NCBI GenBank assembly: GCA_035281645.1 | Contig: DATEDN010000005.1 | Location: forward strand, 1-64,000 | Length of the DNA: 64,000 nt | Direction: 5' to 3' | DNA from: JACCTH01 sp035281645 | GTDB taxonomy: Bacteria > Actinomycetota > Acidimicrobiia > Spongiisociales > ZC4RG35 | Shown here: positions 33,598 to 42,706 of the stretch, in pieces | Position numbering within the stretch: the first letter of the stretch is position 1 | Layout of the letters: each line of letters begins with the position of its first letter | The notes under the pieces: model-generated | The model's input: the letters and a program-made list of their open reading frames with translations, nothing else | The model's database searches: none | Told to the model about the DNA's origin: nothing | Translations under genes and position numbers: made by a program

Positions 33598-34683
33598 TCA
33601 AACGATTTTTGCCTCGTCCTCGAACGCCTCGATCACCTCGTGGCGGGCCACGGCGCTCGATGCCAGGGCCTGGATGATGGCGGTGACAGGCAGGGCGAGG
33701 ATGGCGCCGACGCCGCCGAGGAGGCTCGCCCCGGCGATGACGGCACCGATGGAGACGGCGGGGTGTATGTCCATTGTCCTGCTGGTGACCCGGGGGGCGA
33801 TGACGTAGTTCTCGAGCTGCTGATAGACGATCATGGCGATTACTACCCAGAGGGCAGTCAGCGGGCTCACGGAGAGGGCGGCGAGAGCGGGGAGGATCAT
33901 GCCGATATAGGTTCCGATCACCGGGATGAACTGGGAGAGGACGCCCATCCAGATCGCGAGGGGGAAAGCCGAGGGCACTTGCAGGGCGGCCAAAACGATC
34001 CAGGTGAAAATCGTGGCCGCGACCGCGAGCAGCGCCCGGGAGTAGGCATAGCGCCCGGTGCGCTCCACCGCCGTCTCCCAGGTGTCGAGGACGTACTGCT
34101 GGCGCTTGGGGGGAAGAGTCGAGAGGAGTAGACGGCGCCACGCCGGACCTTCGGCCAATAGGTAATACGAGAAGAGAGCCACGGTCGCCAGTTGGAAGAT
34201 GATGCCGACGACGGTGTTACCTACTGCCAGCACGCCGCCTGCCACCTGTGACCCATACTCTTCGATAAGGCCGCCGAGATCCTCGAAGCCTTCACCCAGG
34301 TCTGGAGTGTTGAGGTCAATGCCGAAGCGCTCTGTGAAATTGCTGAGCGACGCCAGGTACTCAGGTACGCGCTCGATCAGATTGGACGCCTGGGTGACGA
34401 GCACCGGAACCAGCGAGCCGATGAAGCCCGCGAAGAGAATCAGCGAGAGCAGAAACACAACCAAGGTCGCGGTTCGTCGTTTCCAGCCCCGCTTGACCAG
34501 TGCTTGCACCGCCGGTTCGAGGGCGATGGCGACGAAGACCGACAGAAACAGGATGTAGAGGATCGAGCGCAGCTGGTAGAGGATCCAGAGGATGGCGATG
34601 GCTGCCAGAACCACCGCCAAGGTGACCGCTACCCCTCGCGGAAGCCATTCCGGCGGCCGTTTGCGGTTGGGGAGGTCGACCAC
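33598..34683 (-). CDS. AI-2E-family transporter (PerM/YdiK-like permease)
   Basis: 361 residues with the eight-helix pattern of this family: two helices (about 17-55) around LYILFLSVFVAIALEP, a third at about 68-90, a long extracytoplasmic segment with FGIDLNTPDLGEG, then helices from about 150, and the signature region IPVIGTYIGMILPALAALS and QQLENYVIAPRVTSRTMDIHP near 270-305. The family exports small molecules or ions; few members truly move AI-2. Located 54 nt after the VWA module in the same direction. Confidence 0.92.
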   Translation of the reverse strand: MVDLPNRKRPPEWLPRGVAVTLAVVLAAIAILWILYQLRSILYILFLSVFVAIALEPAVQALVKRGWKRRTATLVVFLLSLILFAGFIGSLVPVLVTQASNLIERVPEYLASLSNFTERFGIDLNTPDLGEGFEDLGGLIEEYGSQVAGGVLAVGNTVVGIIFQLATVALFSYYLLAEGPAWRRLLLSTLPPKRQQYVLDTWETAVERTGRYAYSRALLAVAATIFTWIVLAALQVPSAFPLAIWMGVLSQFIPVIGTYIGMILPALAALSVSPLTALWVVIAMIVYQQLENYVIAPRVTSRTMDIHPAVSIGAVIAGASLLGGVGAILALPVTAIIQALASSAVARHEVIEAFEDEAKIV

Positions 34684-34737
34684 GCGCGAAGGCTACAGCC
34701 GGTGGGTCGCGAAAATCGACAAGGACACCAGCGGGAG

Positions 34738-37425
34738 CTAGTTGCGCTTGCGCCGCATCAAACGCTGCAAGGTCTCCGACTCCGACAGCGCGTCCGGACG
34801 GCGACCCGTGACCTCTGCCTCTTCCCTGACCGCTTCGATCCGCCGCTTTTCTCGCGTGCGCCGACCCTGCATCCCTTCCCGCCAAAGATCGGCATCGCCG
34901 GCGGTAAGGACCAGTCGCCGCAAAGCGACGTCGGTGAGGAAAAAAGCCAGGCCCATAGCCGCCAGCCATGGCCAGATTGAGACCTCGGCTCGGCCTCGGA
35001 TAGGAGCGGGATCGAAGACTTCTCCGGGAGCGGGATTGAGACGCCCGCCCGAGAGGGCAGTGAGATCGTTGCCCAGGGTGGGGTCGGGTTCGCGGAAGGC
35101 AAACTCCTCCTCATAGGCCGAGACAGCACCCGAGGCGGACGTCACCTGGGTTCCATCGGGATTGGACTCAGTCACTGCCACCCAGTAGGCACCGACCGGG
35201 CCGAGGGGAACCGATCCCCTGAACTCGGTGGATGAAGTGCGCGAGAGCGGGACCAGAGTGATCTCGCCGTCGGGAGCCCGGACCCGAGCCACTGCGGTGG
35301 CATCGATATCCGCCCCGACTGGGCTGTACTGAATCTGCAATTGCCCTTCTTCGACGAAGGTAAGTGGAGGGTTGTCCCGTCCGGCAGGAAGAACGTCGCG
35401 GACCACCCGCCCCCAAAATTCCGCATAAGACTCCCAGTCAACCCATTGAGTCGACCATCGAGCGGTGGCGTCGGACGTCCAAGCAGTGGCCCGGCCCAGA
35501 CCTCGCTGCCAGGTGGCCAGCAAAGGGTCGGCCTGGCCAATTTCCATCACTACCGAGGCTGTGCCTTTGGACTTGGTGAGGACGTATCCGAGCAATGGTG
35601 GTGAGGCGGTCAGGTCCGCTGTCACAGGTGAGGCGGCTCCAAGCACCGGATAGAAAGTGCCTTCGGTTGCCAGGTTGCGGGCCACGGTCAACGTCTCTTC
35701 GACGAAGATCTCAGGAACGGCCTCGAGATCGGTCCCGGCGTAGTAACGGCCCCCGCCCAGGTTCGCCATGCGCTCGAGCGTGGTACCAGGGCCTTCCCCA
35801 GTGCCGAGGACAGACAACGTCACGCCGGCGTCTGCAATGCGCCGGGCCATTGGCAACAGATCCGCATCGCTCGGATCCCACCCGTCGGTAAAGAGCACGA
35901 TGTGGCGAAGCTGCTCGGGAGCGCTTTCGAGTTCTTCGAGCGCCACTTCCAATGCCCGGGAGATCTCGGTATCTCCTGAGGGTGTTATGACTCCGAGAGC
36001 CTCGCTCGGATCTCCGACCGTCGAGGCGGGCGACAGCGGTATCACCCAGTCCGTGCCAGAGGAAAAGGCCAGAACTCCTACCCGATCGGTGTCGGCCAGC
36101 GCTTCGATGGCAAGTTCGGCTCCGGCCTTGGCGATGTCGGTTTTCACCACCCCGCCTTCGGTGGCCGCGCCCATGTTGCAATGGCAAGCACCCATCGAGC
36201 CAGAAGAGTCGATCACCAGCACCTCCGCCACCGGCTGGCGACGGATCAAATCGTCGGGGTTGGACGACACCGGCAACACCGATTCGAGAGGGGTGAGGTG
36301 GTAATCGCCGAGTCCGTATGCCTGATCGCCCCCGATCACCACCAGTCCCCGACCGAAGTCCTCGACGTAGGCGGCGAGCGGCTCGGAGTTTTGTGGCCGG
36401 GCAACGTTGACCAGCACCACTGCGTCAAAGCCCAGCAATTGTTCCGCAGTTGGGATCGACTGCCTCTGCTCGACTTCCATCCCCCCTGCCTCCAGCGCTC
36501 GGATCAGGGCATCCGCCTCCCCCACCACCCCTTCGACCACGGCCACCTGGGCCGGCCCCAGGATGCGGGTGATCCCCTGGACGGCGTCGTTTTCTGCGCG
36601 AGTGTCAAAACTCGCCTCCACCTCGGCCTCGACCGCAAGGAAGCCCGCTCCCTCGGCAGCGACTTCAGTCTCGATCTCGTTGCGTCCCGAGACGAGGTCC
36701 ACGGAGATGGTCTCCGTTTGATCGCCGGTGACGACCATCAGATTGGCCGGCCCTGCCTGGTTGGTTCGGATCACAATCCGGACCGGAACGGTGTCGCCCT
36801 CCCTGACCGCCGCCGGGAGTTGGACGCTTTCGATCAAGGCATCGGGACTACGCGCCGAGTCCAACTCGAGGACATCGATCGCCACGCCTTGGGAAGCGAG
36901 ACGCCTGGCCGCCGCTCGGGCATCTCCGTTGGTGGGCACCAGATCCGTCAGCACAACCACCCGACGAGAGCCCTCCGTGGGCAGGAGCGAGCCCACTGCG
37001 TCGAGAGCGGTCTGGAGGTCGGTGGCGGAGGGATCGGGACTAGTTCGGATCGGCCCGGGCTCGCGCCCGGCTGAAAACGCAGAGTCGAGCTGGGTGTTGC
37101 GCCCGAAAACAGCGATTGCCGTCCTGCTGTCCACCCGGGCCTCTCGAAGGGCCGTGGCCAGGAACTCGGCTTGGGCTTCGAGGCCGCCGGCCGAGATTGA
37201 AGCCGACCGATCGAGAAGGAAGAGAATCGACCTCTCGTCGACCGCCCTGGTCAAGATCGGTTGGGCGGCGGCCAGGATCAGCGCCGAGACCGCCAGCAAT
37301 CGCAGAATCACTGCCACCCGGTGTTGGCGGCGGGGGACCGCCCGTCCGCCCTTGCGAGCCACCGCCCAGACGATTCCCACGCCCGGGATCAGTGCCACCA
37401 GCCACCACGGATGAACGAAGGTCAT
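34738..37425 (-). CDS. large membrane protein with two von Willebrand A regions and a GATase-like domain
   Basis: 895 residues from the ATG at 37425, overlapping the upstream gene by 4 nt. Two N-terminal helices (about 6-25, 38-55), a first VWA-like domain (LFLLDRSASIS, about 62-200), a beta-sandwich, a glutamine-amidotransferase-like fold (VVIGGDQAYGLGDYH), a second VWA domain with intact MIDAS DSSGSMG (406-412) directly followed by ACHCN, then a beta-sandwich and one C-terminal helix (about 808-828) with a basic tail. Most of it faces outside. The Cys-His-Cys next to the MIDAS is odd and could bind metal. Last member of the MoxR/VWA/ABC module. Confidence 0.85.
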   Translation of the reverse strand: MTFVHPWWLVALIPGVGIVWAVARKGGRAVPRRQHRVAVILRLLAVSALILAAAQPILTRAVDERSILFLLDRSASISAGGLEAQAEFLATALREARVDSRTAIAVFGRNTQLDSAFSAGREPGPIRTSPDPSATDLQTALDAVGSLLPTEGSRRVVVLTDLVPTNGDARAAARRLASQGVAIDVLELDSARSPDALIESVQLPAAVREGDTVPVRIVIRTNQAGPANLMVVTGDQTETISVDLVSGRNEIETEVAAEGAGFLAVEAEVEASFDTRAENDAVQGITRILGPAQVAVVEGVVGEADALIRALEAGGMEVEQRQSIPTAEQLLGFDAVVLVNVARPQNSEPLAAYVEDFGRGLVVIGGDQAYGLGDYHLTPLESVLPVSSNPDDLIRRQPVAEVLVIDSSGSMGACHCNMGAATEGGVVKTDIAKAGAELAIEALADTDRVGVLAFSSGTDWVIPLSPASTVGDPSEALGVITPSGDTEISRALEVALEELESAPEQLRHIVLFTDGWDPSDADLLPMARRIADAGVTLSVLGTGEGPGTTLERMANLGGGRYYAGTDLEAVPEIFVEETLTVARNLATEGTFYPVLGAASPVTADLTASPPLLGYVLTKSKGTASVVMEIGQADPLLATWQRGLGRATAWTSDATARWSTQWVDWESYAEFWGRVVRDVLPAGRDNPPLTFVEEGQLQIQYSPVGADIDATAVARVRAPDGEITLVPLSRTSSTEFRGSVPLGPVGAYWVAVTESNPDGTQVTSASGAVSAYEEEFAFREPDPTLGNDLTALSGGRLNPAPGEVFDPAPIRGRAEVSIWPWLAAMGLAFFLTDVALRRLVLTAGDADLWREGMQGRRTREKRRIEAVREEAEVTGRRPDALSESETLQRLMRRKRN

Positions 37426-39221
37426 GCGGTTGCCCTTCGTAGAAACGGTCTCTGATGGCCCACCCACCATTCGGTGGCCATCAGCAGGAGAACGGCGGCG
37501 ATAACCCACGGCGCCCACTCCCGCAGCCGTGTAGAGGCCTCCTCCGCCTCGGTGGCCTGTCCGGTGGTGGCTATCAGCCTCGAGCCCCCAGCCGATTCAT
37601 CAGCGACAAAGGTGCGTATGGCAGTGATCCCGGGCACCATCTGGCCGTCGGCACCGAAGTATTCCACCCGATATACGCCGGGCTGGGAGGTGTCGCCGAA
37701 TTCGACTGCGCCCTCCGTGAGTGGGCGGATCGAACCATCGGGCAATATCACCCGGGCCACAGACCCTGGGGGGGCGGCAAGCGGAATCGGAGTGCCCGCC
37801 TGATCCGTTGACACCGAGCCGGTCGCAGAGCCGGCGAGCCACTCGAGGAGGCGAACGCCAAGAATGGGAAAGCCGACCTGCACCGGGAGGTTGGAACGGG
37901 TGAGGTCGAATGTGAAGTACGCCACCCGATGCCCGTTCACTTCACCGAGCAGTATCAGAGGAACGTCTCCCGATCGAACCAGGGTGAGCCAGCGAGGGGC
38001 TTCCACCACCTGGGCCTCCCCCACCACCATCGTCGACAGGTCGACCAAATCGAGAATCGGCTCGCCGGGGCGTTGGTAAGTAACAGCCAGGTTGCCTGCC
38101 AGCGCCGAGACTGTCACTCCCTCCGGCACGGTTTCTGGGGCGATCAACCAGGTCGGGCGGTCGATCTCGGCGATCGGGCCACCGTCAACGACTGAGACGT
38201 CGGGGGCCCCCTCTCCTTCGGTGGTAAAGCCTGGAACCGCGTCCACCAAAGCCTCGAGGAAGGGCGACCCTTCCCCTCGGAGGGCTACGTACCTTTCCGG
38301 GCCGGCGCCGACGATCAAGGATGCCTCGTCGTCGAGCGCCAAGGCATCCTGGTGGTTGGTCAACCGAACCGACACCACGTCGCCAGGACCCGCATCGATG
38401 GGTGTGGTGAGGCGAGCGCTACCCAGCGCCGGAACCTCCAAATCGAGGAGGCCGGCATCGAGACCGTTCACCGAAACCCCGGCCTGCACCGAACGATCCT
38501 CCGCCCCGAAATTGGAGACATTGAGAAAGGCCCTGGTAGTGCCCTCGGTGGAAGGCTCGAGGCTCCACGCCGAAATTGCCAGGTTGGGGCCGAAGTCGTC
38601 GAAGCGGACCATCTCTGCTCCCACTACTGGCTCCTCGGGTAGAGGTGCGTCACCCCCGTCGCTGAAGATGAGGATGTTGGTGGGTCGATCTGGAGTAGCC
38701 AGTCCCCGAGCCAGCTGGATGGCGGTCGAAAGATCGGCCCGGCCTCCCCCCGCCTGAAGCGAGCCCATGGCCTCTTGCACGAGCTCGGGGTCGCGGGCAA
38801 AAGCGACCAGGACCCGCGGGTGCGGACTGGCCTCGACCACCGAAACCTGGTTTGCCTCCGACAAGTCCCTGGTCAAAGCCAGGGCGCGTTCTCGAGCGGT
38901 GCCGATGCGGTCGGCCATCGCCATCGACCCCGAGGTGTCGACAACGAAAACGGTGTGTGGCCCGAGGAGCGTGCGCTCCCGATAAAACGGTCGCGCCAGC
39001 GTCACCACAAAAGCCGCCAGCACCGCCAGCTGTAGCAAGAGCAGTGGGGTCCAGCGAAGCTTTTGCCAAGGAACTGCCGACGACACCGGCACCTCGGCCT
39101 TCTCCCAAAGCATGGTGCTCGCCACTTCCACTCGAGGTCGGCGCGACCTCAACATGTAAAGGACGATCAACGGCCCCGCCAGCGCTCCAAGGCCAAAGGC
39201 GGCCGGAATCAGGAAGCTCAT
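37422..39221 (-). CDS. BatA-type membrane protein with VWA domain
   Basis: 599 residues. N-terminal BatA region with two helices (about 5-25 and 58-78; LYMLRSRRPRVEVASTMLW between them), a VWA domain with MIDAS DTSGSMA (about 95-101) and TNILIFSDGGD, extracytoplasmic beta domains, and a C-terminal helix (about 570-587) followed by a short basic end. Proteins of this type work with MoxR ATPases and DUF58 proteins, here encoded directly upstream, in envelope stress or assembly of extracytoplasmic proteins. Starts and stops overlap by 4 nt on both sides. Confidence 0.88.
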   Translation of the reverse strand: MSFLIPAAFGLGALAGPLIVLYMLRSRRPRVEVASTMLWEKAEVPVSSAVPWQKLRWTPLLLLQLAVLAAFVVTLARPFYRERTLLGPHTVFVVDTSGSMAMADRIGTARERALALTRDLSEANQVSVVEASPHPRVLVAFARDPELVQEAMGSLQAGGGRADLSTAIQLARGLATPDRPTNILIFSDGGDAPLPEEPVVGAEMVRFDDFGPNLAISAWSLEPSTEGTTRAFLNVSNFGAEDRSVQAGVSVNGLDAGLLDLEVPALGSARLTTPIDAGPGDVVSVRLTNHQDALALDDEASLIVGAGPERYVALRGEGSPFLEALVDAVPGFTTEGEGAPDVSVVDGGPIAEIDRPTWLIAPETVPEGVTVSALAGNLAVTYQRPGEPILDLVDLSTMVVGEAQVVEAPRWLTLVRSGDVPLILLGEVNGHRVAYFTFDLTRSNLPVQVGFPILGVRLLEWLAGSATGSVSTDQAGTPIPLAAPPGSVARVILPDGSIRPLTEGAVEFGDTSQPGVYRVEYFGADGQMVPGITAIRTFVADESAGGSRLIATTGQATEAEEASTRLREWAPWVIAAVLLLMATEWWVGHQRPFLRRATA

Positions 39222-40087
39222 GCCACTGCCTCGGCTCGGGCGAGAGCGGCAAGCACCTGGTGGGCTGCATCCTCCCGCGCCGGGACCAGAACGTAGTCGA
39301 GACCGGCTCGTCGGGATCGACTCGCAGCCTCGCTGGCAAAGCTCTCGAGCGCCAACCGATAGCGCCGCATCGTGTCCTCCGATGTCGACACGGCAACCTC
39401 GCCCTTGGTTTCGGCATCGGCCAAGCGGAGGTCGCCGGTCAGCCCCGGGTCCAACTCTTCATCACCGAGAATATGGAGCACCACGCCCCCGGCCCCGACA
39501 CCGAGACCGTCGAGGGCTGTCCCGTAATCGGGGCTCATAAGGTCGGATACGACGACCAGTGCCCCTCGGTTAGGTCCTTCGCCCGCCAGCCGGCGCAGTG
39601 AGGGCGCCAACTCACCGCCTCCCCCTGCAGCCAGGCCCTCGAGCCAGGACTCGAGCATGGGCCACCTGGAGAGGTGCCTGCCGGCCGGTCCCATGGTGAC
39701 GGGCATGCGGCCGCTGCCGTGAAATGCCACCACTTGTACCCGATCGCCTCCAGCCAGTCCGAGATAGGCCACCATCCCGGCAAGAACTTTTCCAACCTCG
39801 AGCTTTCGGTAGAAGCCCATTGAAGCCGAGGCGTCGATCACCACCCGCAGTGGAAGTTCCTCCTCGGCTTCGAACTGGCGCACCAACAAGACTCCGAGGC
39901 GCGCCCAAAGGTTGTGATCGATACGCCGGAAGTCGTCGCCCGGTACATATGGGCGATAGTCGGCGAAGTCGAGGCTCTCGCCCTTGTGCCGGGAGGCGTG
40001 GCGCCCCGACCACTGGGCGATGACGCGCCTTCGGGTGACGAGCGAGAGCCGTTCCAACCGGCCGCGTAGCTCGGCCGAGAGCAGCAT
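39218..40087 (-). CDS. DUF58 protein (VWA-like fold)
   Basis: 289 residues from the ATG at 40087. Contains the DUF58 hallmark SLDFADYRPYVPGDDFRRIDHNLWAR split over about 40-65, a VWA-like domain with DASASMG (MIDAS-type Asp/Ser set, about 86-92) and VVVSDLMSP. DUF58 proteins are partners of MoxR ATPases, whose gene ends 4 nt upstream. The frame is open farther up but those codons lie inside moxR. Cytoplasmic, no membrane segment. Confidence 0.92.
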   Translation of the reverse strand: MLLSAELRGRLERLSLVTRRRVIAQWSGRHASRHKGESLDFADYRPYVPGDDFRRIDHNLWARLGVLLVRQFEAEEELPLRVVIDASASMGFYRKLEVGKVLAGMVAYLGLAGGDRVQVVAFHGSGRMPVTMGPAGRHLSRWPMLESWLEGLAAGGGGELAPSLRRLAGEGPNRGALVVVSDLMSPDYGTALDGLGVGAGGVVLHILGDEELDPGLTGDLRLADAETKGEVAVSTSEDTMRRYRLALESFASEAASRSRRAGLDYVLVPAREDAAHQVLAALARAEAVA

Positions 40088-40091
40088 CGTC

Positions 40092-41060
40092 TTAGGTAGC
40101 CGGTTCGGGAGCGGGGTGAGCCTCGAGCACCTCGGCCACGATCTGGTCAGCGCGGACACCATCGGCGAGGGCTTCGTAACCCAAGACCAGTCGGTGTCGC
40201 AGCGACATTGGTGCCACTCTCCAGATGTCCTCGGCGGCGAGGTTGGTCCGACCTGCAGCCAGGGCGAAAGCCTTGCCCCCCAAAACCAGTGCTTGCGCCC
40301 CTCGCGGGCTGGCGCCGTTGCGAACGTATCGACGAACCAATTCAGGAGCGAGCTCGTTGTCGGGATGAGTCGCACCAACGAGCGTGGCCGCGTAATGGAG
40401 CAGGTGCGACCCGGCCGGGAGGTCGCGGACCATCTTTGCCATTTCGATGATGGCCTCCCCATCCATAGCCGCGGACGGCTCTGCCTCCGCACCGGCCGTG
40501 GTGCGCTTCAGGATCTCCACGATGTCATCGGCGGGAGGAAATGCCACCAGTGCCTTGAAGAGGAAACGGTCGAGTTGGGCCTCGGGTAGCGGATAGGTCC
40601 CTTCTTGCTCGATCGGGTTCTGGGTGGCCATAACGAGGAACGGCCGGGGCAGGGAATGCGTCTCTCCTCCCAGGGTCACCCGACGCTCCTGCATCGCTTC
40701 CAAAAGGGCAGATTGGGTCTTGGGCGTGGCGCGATTTATCTCATCCGCCAGTACCAGGTTGGCGAAGATCGGCCCCTCGTGGAATTTGAAGTCGTTGCCG
40801 GTGAGGACCTTGGTTCCGAGAATGTCGGCCGGCATCAAATCGGGGGTGAACTGAACGCGGCCAAACTCAACGTCGAGAACCTTGCCCAGGGTGGAGAGGA
40901 GCTTGGTCTTGCCCAGGCCGGGGACCCCCTCGAGCAGGACATGACCCTCGCATAGCGCGGCTACGAGGACCGTCTCTACAAGTTCCTTCTGCCCGACGAT
41001 GACCTTGCCCACTTCCTGGCGGGCGGCGTCCATCGTCTCGGCGAACTTCTCGGGCGTCAA
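40092..41060 (-). CDS. MoxR-family AAA+ ATPase
   Basis: 322 residues. Walker A GVPGLGKT (45-52), Walker B plus sensor DEINRATPKTQSALLEAMQE, sensor 1 VMATQNPIEQEGTYPLPEAQLDRF region and a helical lid. MoxR ATPases are chaperone-like machines that activate VWA-domain partners; DUF58 and two VWA proteins follow in the same operon. Its ATG overlaps the stop of the Gly-Gln-repeat gene by 4 nt. Confidence 0.95.
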   Translation of the reverse strand: MTPEKFAETMDAARQEVGKVIVGQKELVETVLVAALCEGHVLLEGVPGLGKTKLLSTLGKVLDVEFGRVQFTPDLMPADILGTKVLTGNDFKFHEGPIFANLVLADEINRATPKTQSALLEAMQERRVTLGGETHSLPRPFLVMATQNPIEQEGTYPLPEAQLDRFLFKALVAFPPADDIVEILKRTTAGAEAEPSAAMDGEAIIEMAKMVRDLPAGSHLLHYAATLVGATHPDNELAPELVRRYVRNGASPRGAQALVLGGKAFALAAGRTNLAAEDIWRVAPMSLRHRLVLGYEALADGVRADQIVAEVLEAHPAPEPAT

Positions 41061-42706
41061 GGCTCGAGCTCCGTGAAGTACTGTCGGACCAGCTCTGCCA
41101 AATTGTGCGGGATGACCATTCGATCGAGCGAATCGAGGGCGCTATCTCGATAGTCGGCGTACAGGTCGACATAGCTCTGCAGCGGCAAATTCTCGATCCC
41201 CTGGCCGGTCACGGTGCCGATCGGTTCGCCCGGAGTGTTGCCACCCGTGACCTCGACCCGCACCTCGTCACCGAGACCGCCTTCTACGGGGTCGAACACC
41301 TGGCTGCGCTCGGGATCGCGGGCGGGATCGTGATCGCCGCTCCCCGAGCCCACGCTTCCGGAACCGGTTCCGCCCCCAGATGACCCTGCGCCACTCGATC
41401 CACCAGCGCCCTGGCCACCGCCGCCACCGCCGCCACCGGTGCCCTGGCCTTGTCCTTGTCCCTGTCCCTGACCCTGTCCCTGTCCTTGTCCTTGTCCCTG
41501 TCCTTGTCCCTGTCCTTGACCCTGTCCTTGACCCTGTCCCTGTCCCTGACCCTGTCCCTGTCCCTGTCCTTGACCCTGACCCTGTCCCTGTTGGGCATCG
41601 GCGAGCCGCTCCTGGGCGTCGCGCACCTGAGCCTGAGCCTCGCCACGACGGGAGGCTTCGGCAGCCTCTCCTTCTGCCCGCTCGAGCTCGGACGCGGCCG
41701 CTTCCAGGGCTTCCTGGGCCTCTCCGTCAGCGCTTCGATCACCCGCCGCGGTTTGCAGTGCCTCCGCCGCGGAGGCGAGGGCCTCGGAGAGTTCCTGATC
41801 GATTCCGGCAAAGTCTTCGGCCCTGGCAGAAAGCTCGGCGGCGGCGGCGATCATCTCTGCTGCCGAGGCACCCGAAAGGCGGTTGGCCAGGTCGCGCAGC
41901 TGCTCGGCGGCTGTCTCACCACTCGACAATGGTTCCTGGGCGAGCCGCTGTTCGAGCCCGGCTAACGCGGTTCGTCGCGCGAGTTCAGCCGGATCGGCCT
42001 GCTCGGCTAGCTCCTGACGCGCCTCGCCGAGGGCGGTGATGGCTTGCTCGACGCCTTCTGCCCGCGCCAGCTCTTCGAGAAGACGTTCGAGTGTCTCCCG
42101 CACCTCCTCGGGTGCTTCCGCGGCCGTCTCCTCGAGGCGCTCGATCTCGTTCTCAATCAACTGCTGCTCGGCCTGGCGTCGGGCAAGGGCCACATCTGCT
42201 GAGGAAGGGACAAGGGCCATCACGAGCGTGGCAGCGAGGGCCACGATCACCAGCTGCGGGAGCGGTCTCCGAGGCCAAACAGCTCCAAACCCCTCCAGCG
42301 AGCGCCCCGTTGACCAGAGGTCGGCGTCGGCCAGTTGTCGTTGCTCGTCGGCAGAATGATTTTTCCGCGAGCTCAGTTCGAGGGCTGTCGACACGCGGTC
42401 AAAGCCCCCTAGGCGTCGATCCACCGCTAGTGCCGCCCTCGCCGGCGAGGCTCGACGAATCAGCGCCACAACCGCGGCGAGGACCACCGAGCCCACCAAG
42501 AGTGCGACGGCCACTGGCTCAGCCCAGGGAATGACGACAAAGCGGGCTATACCAACCAGGATCGCTGCCAGGACGGCCGCCACTCCCAAAAAAGTCACCG
42601 ATAGGCGAAGGATGCCTGCCAGCAGAAGTCTCCCGCGGGCCTTTGCGACAAGGCCATGCACCGAGGTGGGGAGCGCAGGTCGTTCGCGGAGATCAAGCCG
42701 GGGCAC
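41057..42706 (-). CDS. membrane-anchored coiled-coil protein with long Gly-Gln repeat (DUF4175-like)
   Basis: 549 residues from the GTG at 42706, which overlaps the permease stop by 14 nt. Two N-terminal helices (about 25-50 and 58-80), AVDRRLGGFDRVSTALEL, a third helix (about 132-150), then about 210 residues of Glu/Ala-rich coiled coil, about 25 Gly-Gln units (about 373-422), a Gly/Ser stretch, and a conserved-looking end LPLQSYVDLYADYRD and MVIPHNLAELVRQYF. The ends resemble DUF4175-type proteins often found beside MoxR/VWA genes. The repeat probably acts as a flexible linker outside the membrane. Confidence 0.82.
   Translation of the reverse strand: MPRLDLRERPALPTSVHGLVAKARGRLLLAGILRLSVTFLGVAAVLAAILVGIARFVVIPWAEPVAVALLVGSVVLAAVVALIRRASPARAALAVDRRLGGFDRVSTALELSSRKNHSADEQRQLADADLWSTGRSLEGFGAVWPRRPLPQLVIVALAATLVMALVPSSADVALARRQAEQQLIENEIERLEETAAEAPEEVRETLERLLEELARAEGVEQAITALGEARQELAEQADPAELARRTALAGLEQRLAQEPLSSGETAAEQLRDLANRLSGASAAEMIAAAAELSARAEDFAGIDQELSEALASAAEALQTAAGDRSADGEAQEALEAAASELERAEGEAAEASRRGEAQAQVRDAQERLADAQQGQGQGQGQGQGQGQGQGQGQGQGQGQGQGQGQGQGQGQGQGQGQGQGQGTGGGGGGGGQGAGGSSGAGSSGGGTGSGSVGSGSGDHDPARDPERSQVFDPVEGGLGDEVRVEVTGGNTPGEPIGTVTGQGIENLPLQSYVDLYADYRDSALDSLDRMVIPHNLAELVRQYFTELEP
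41443..41590. repeat. hexanucleotide tandem repeat encoding Gly-Gln
   Basis: About 25 copies of a 6-bp unit (plus strand CTGTCC with CTGACC and TTGTCC variants). On the coding (minus) strand it gives alternating Gly and Gln. Third-position variants (GGA/GGT, CAA/CAG) are mixed, so selection for the dipeptide is likely in addition to slippage. Copy-number changes would stay in frame. Confidence 0.9.

Noticed and set aside
41443..41590. CRISPR-like array
   Set aside because: The repeat unit is 6 bp without spacers and is an in-frame Gly-Gln coding microsatellite.
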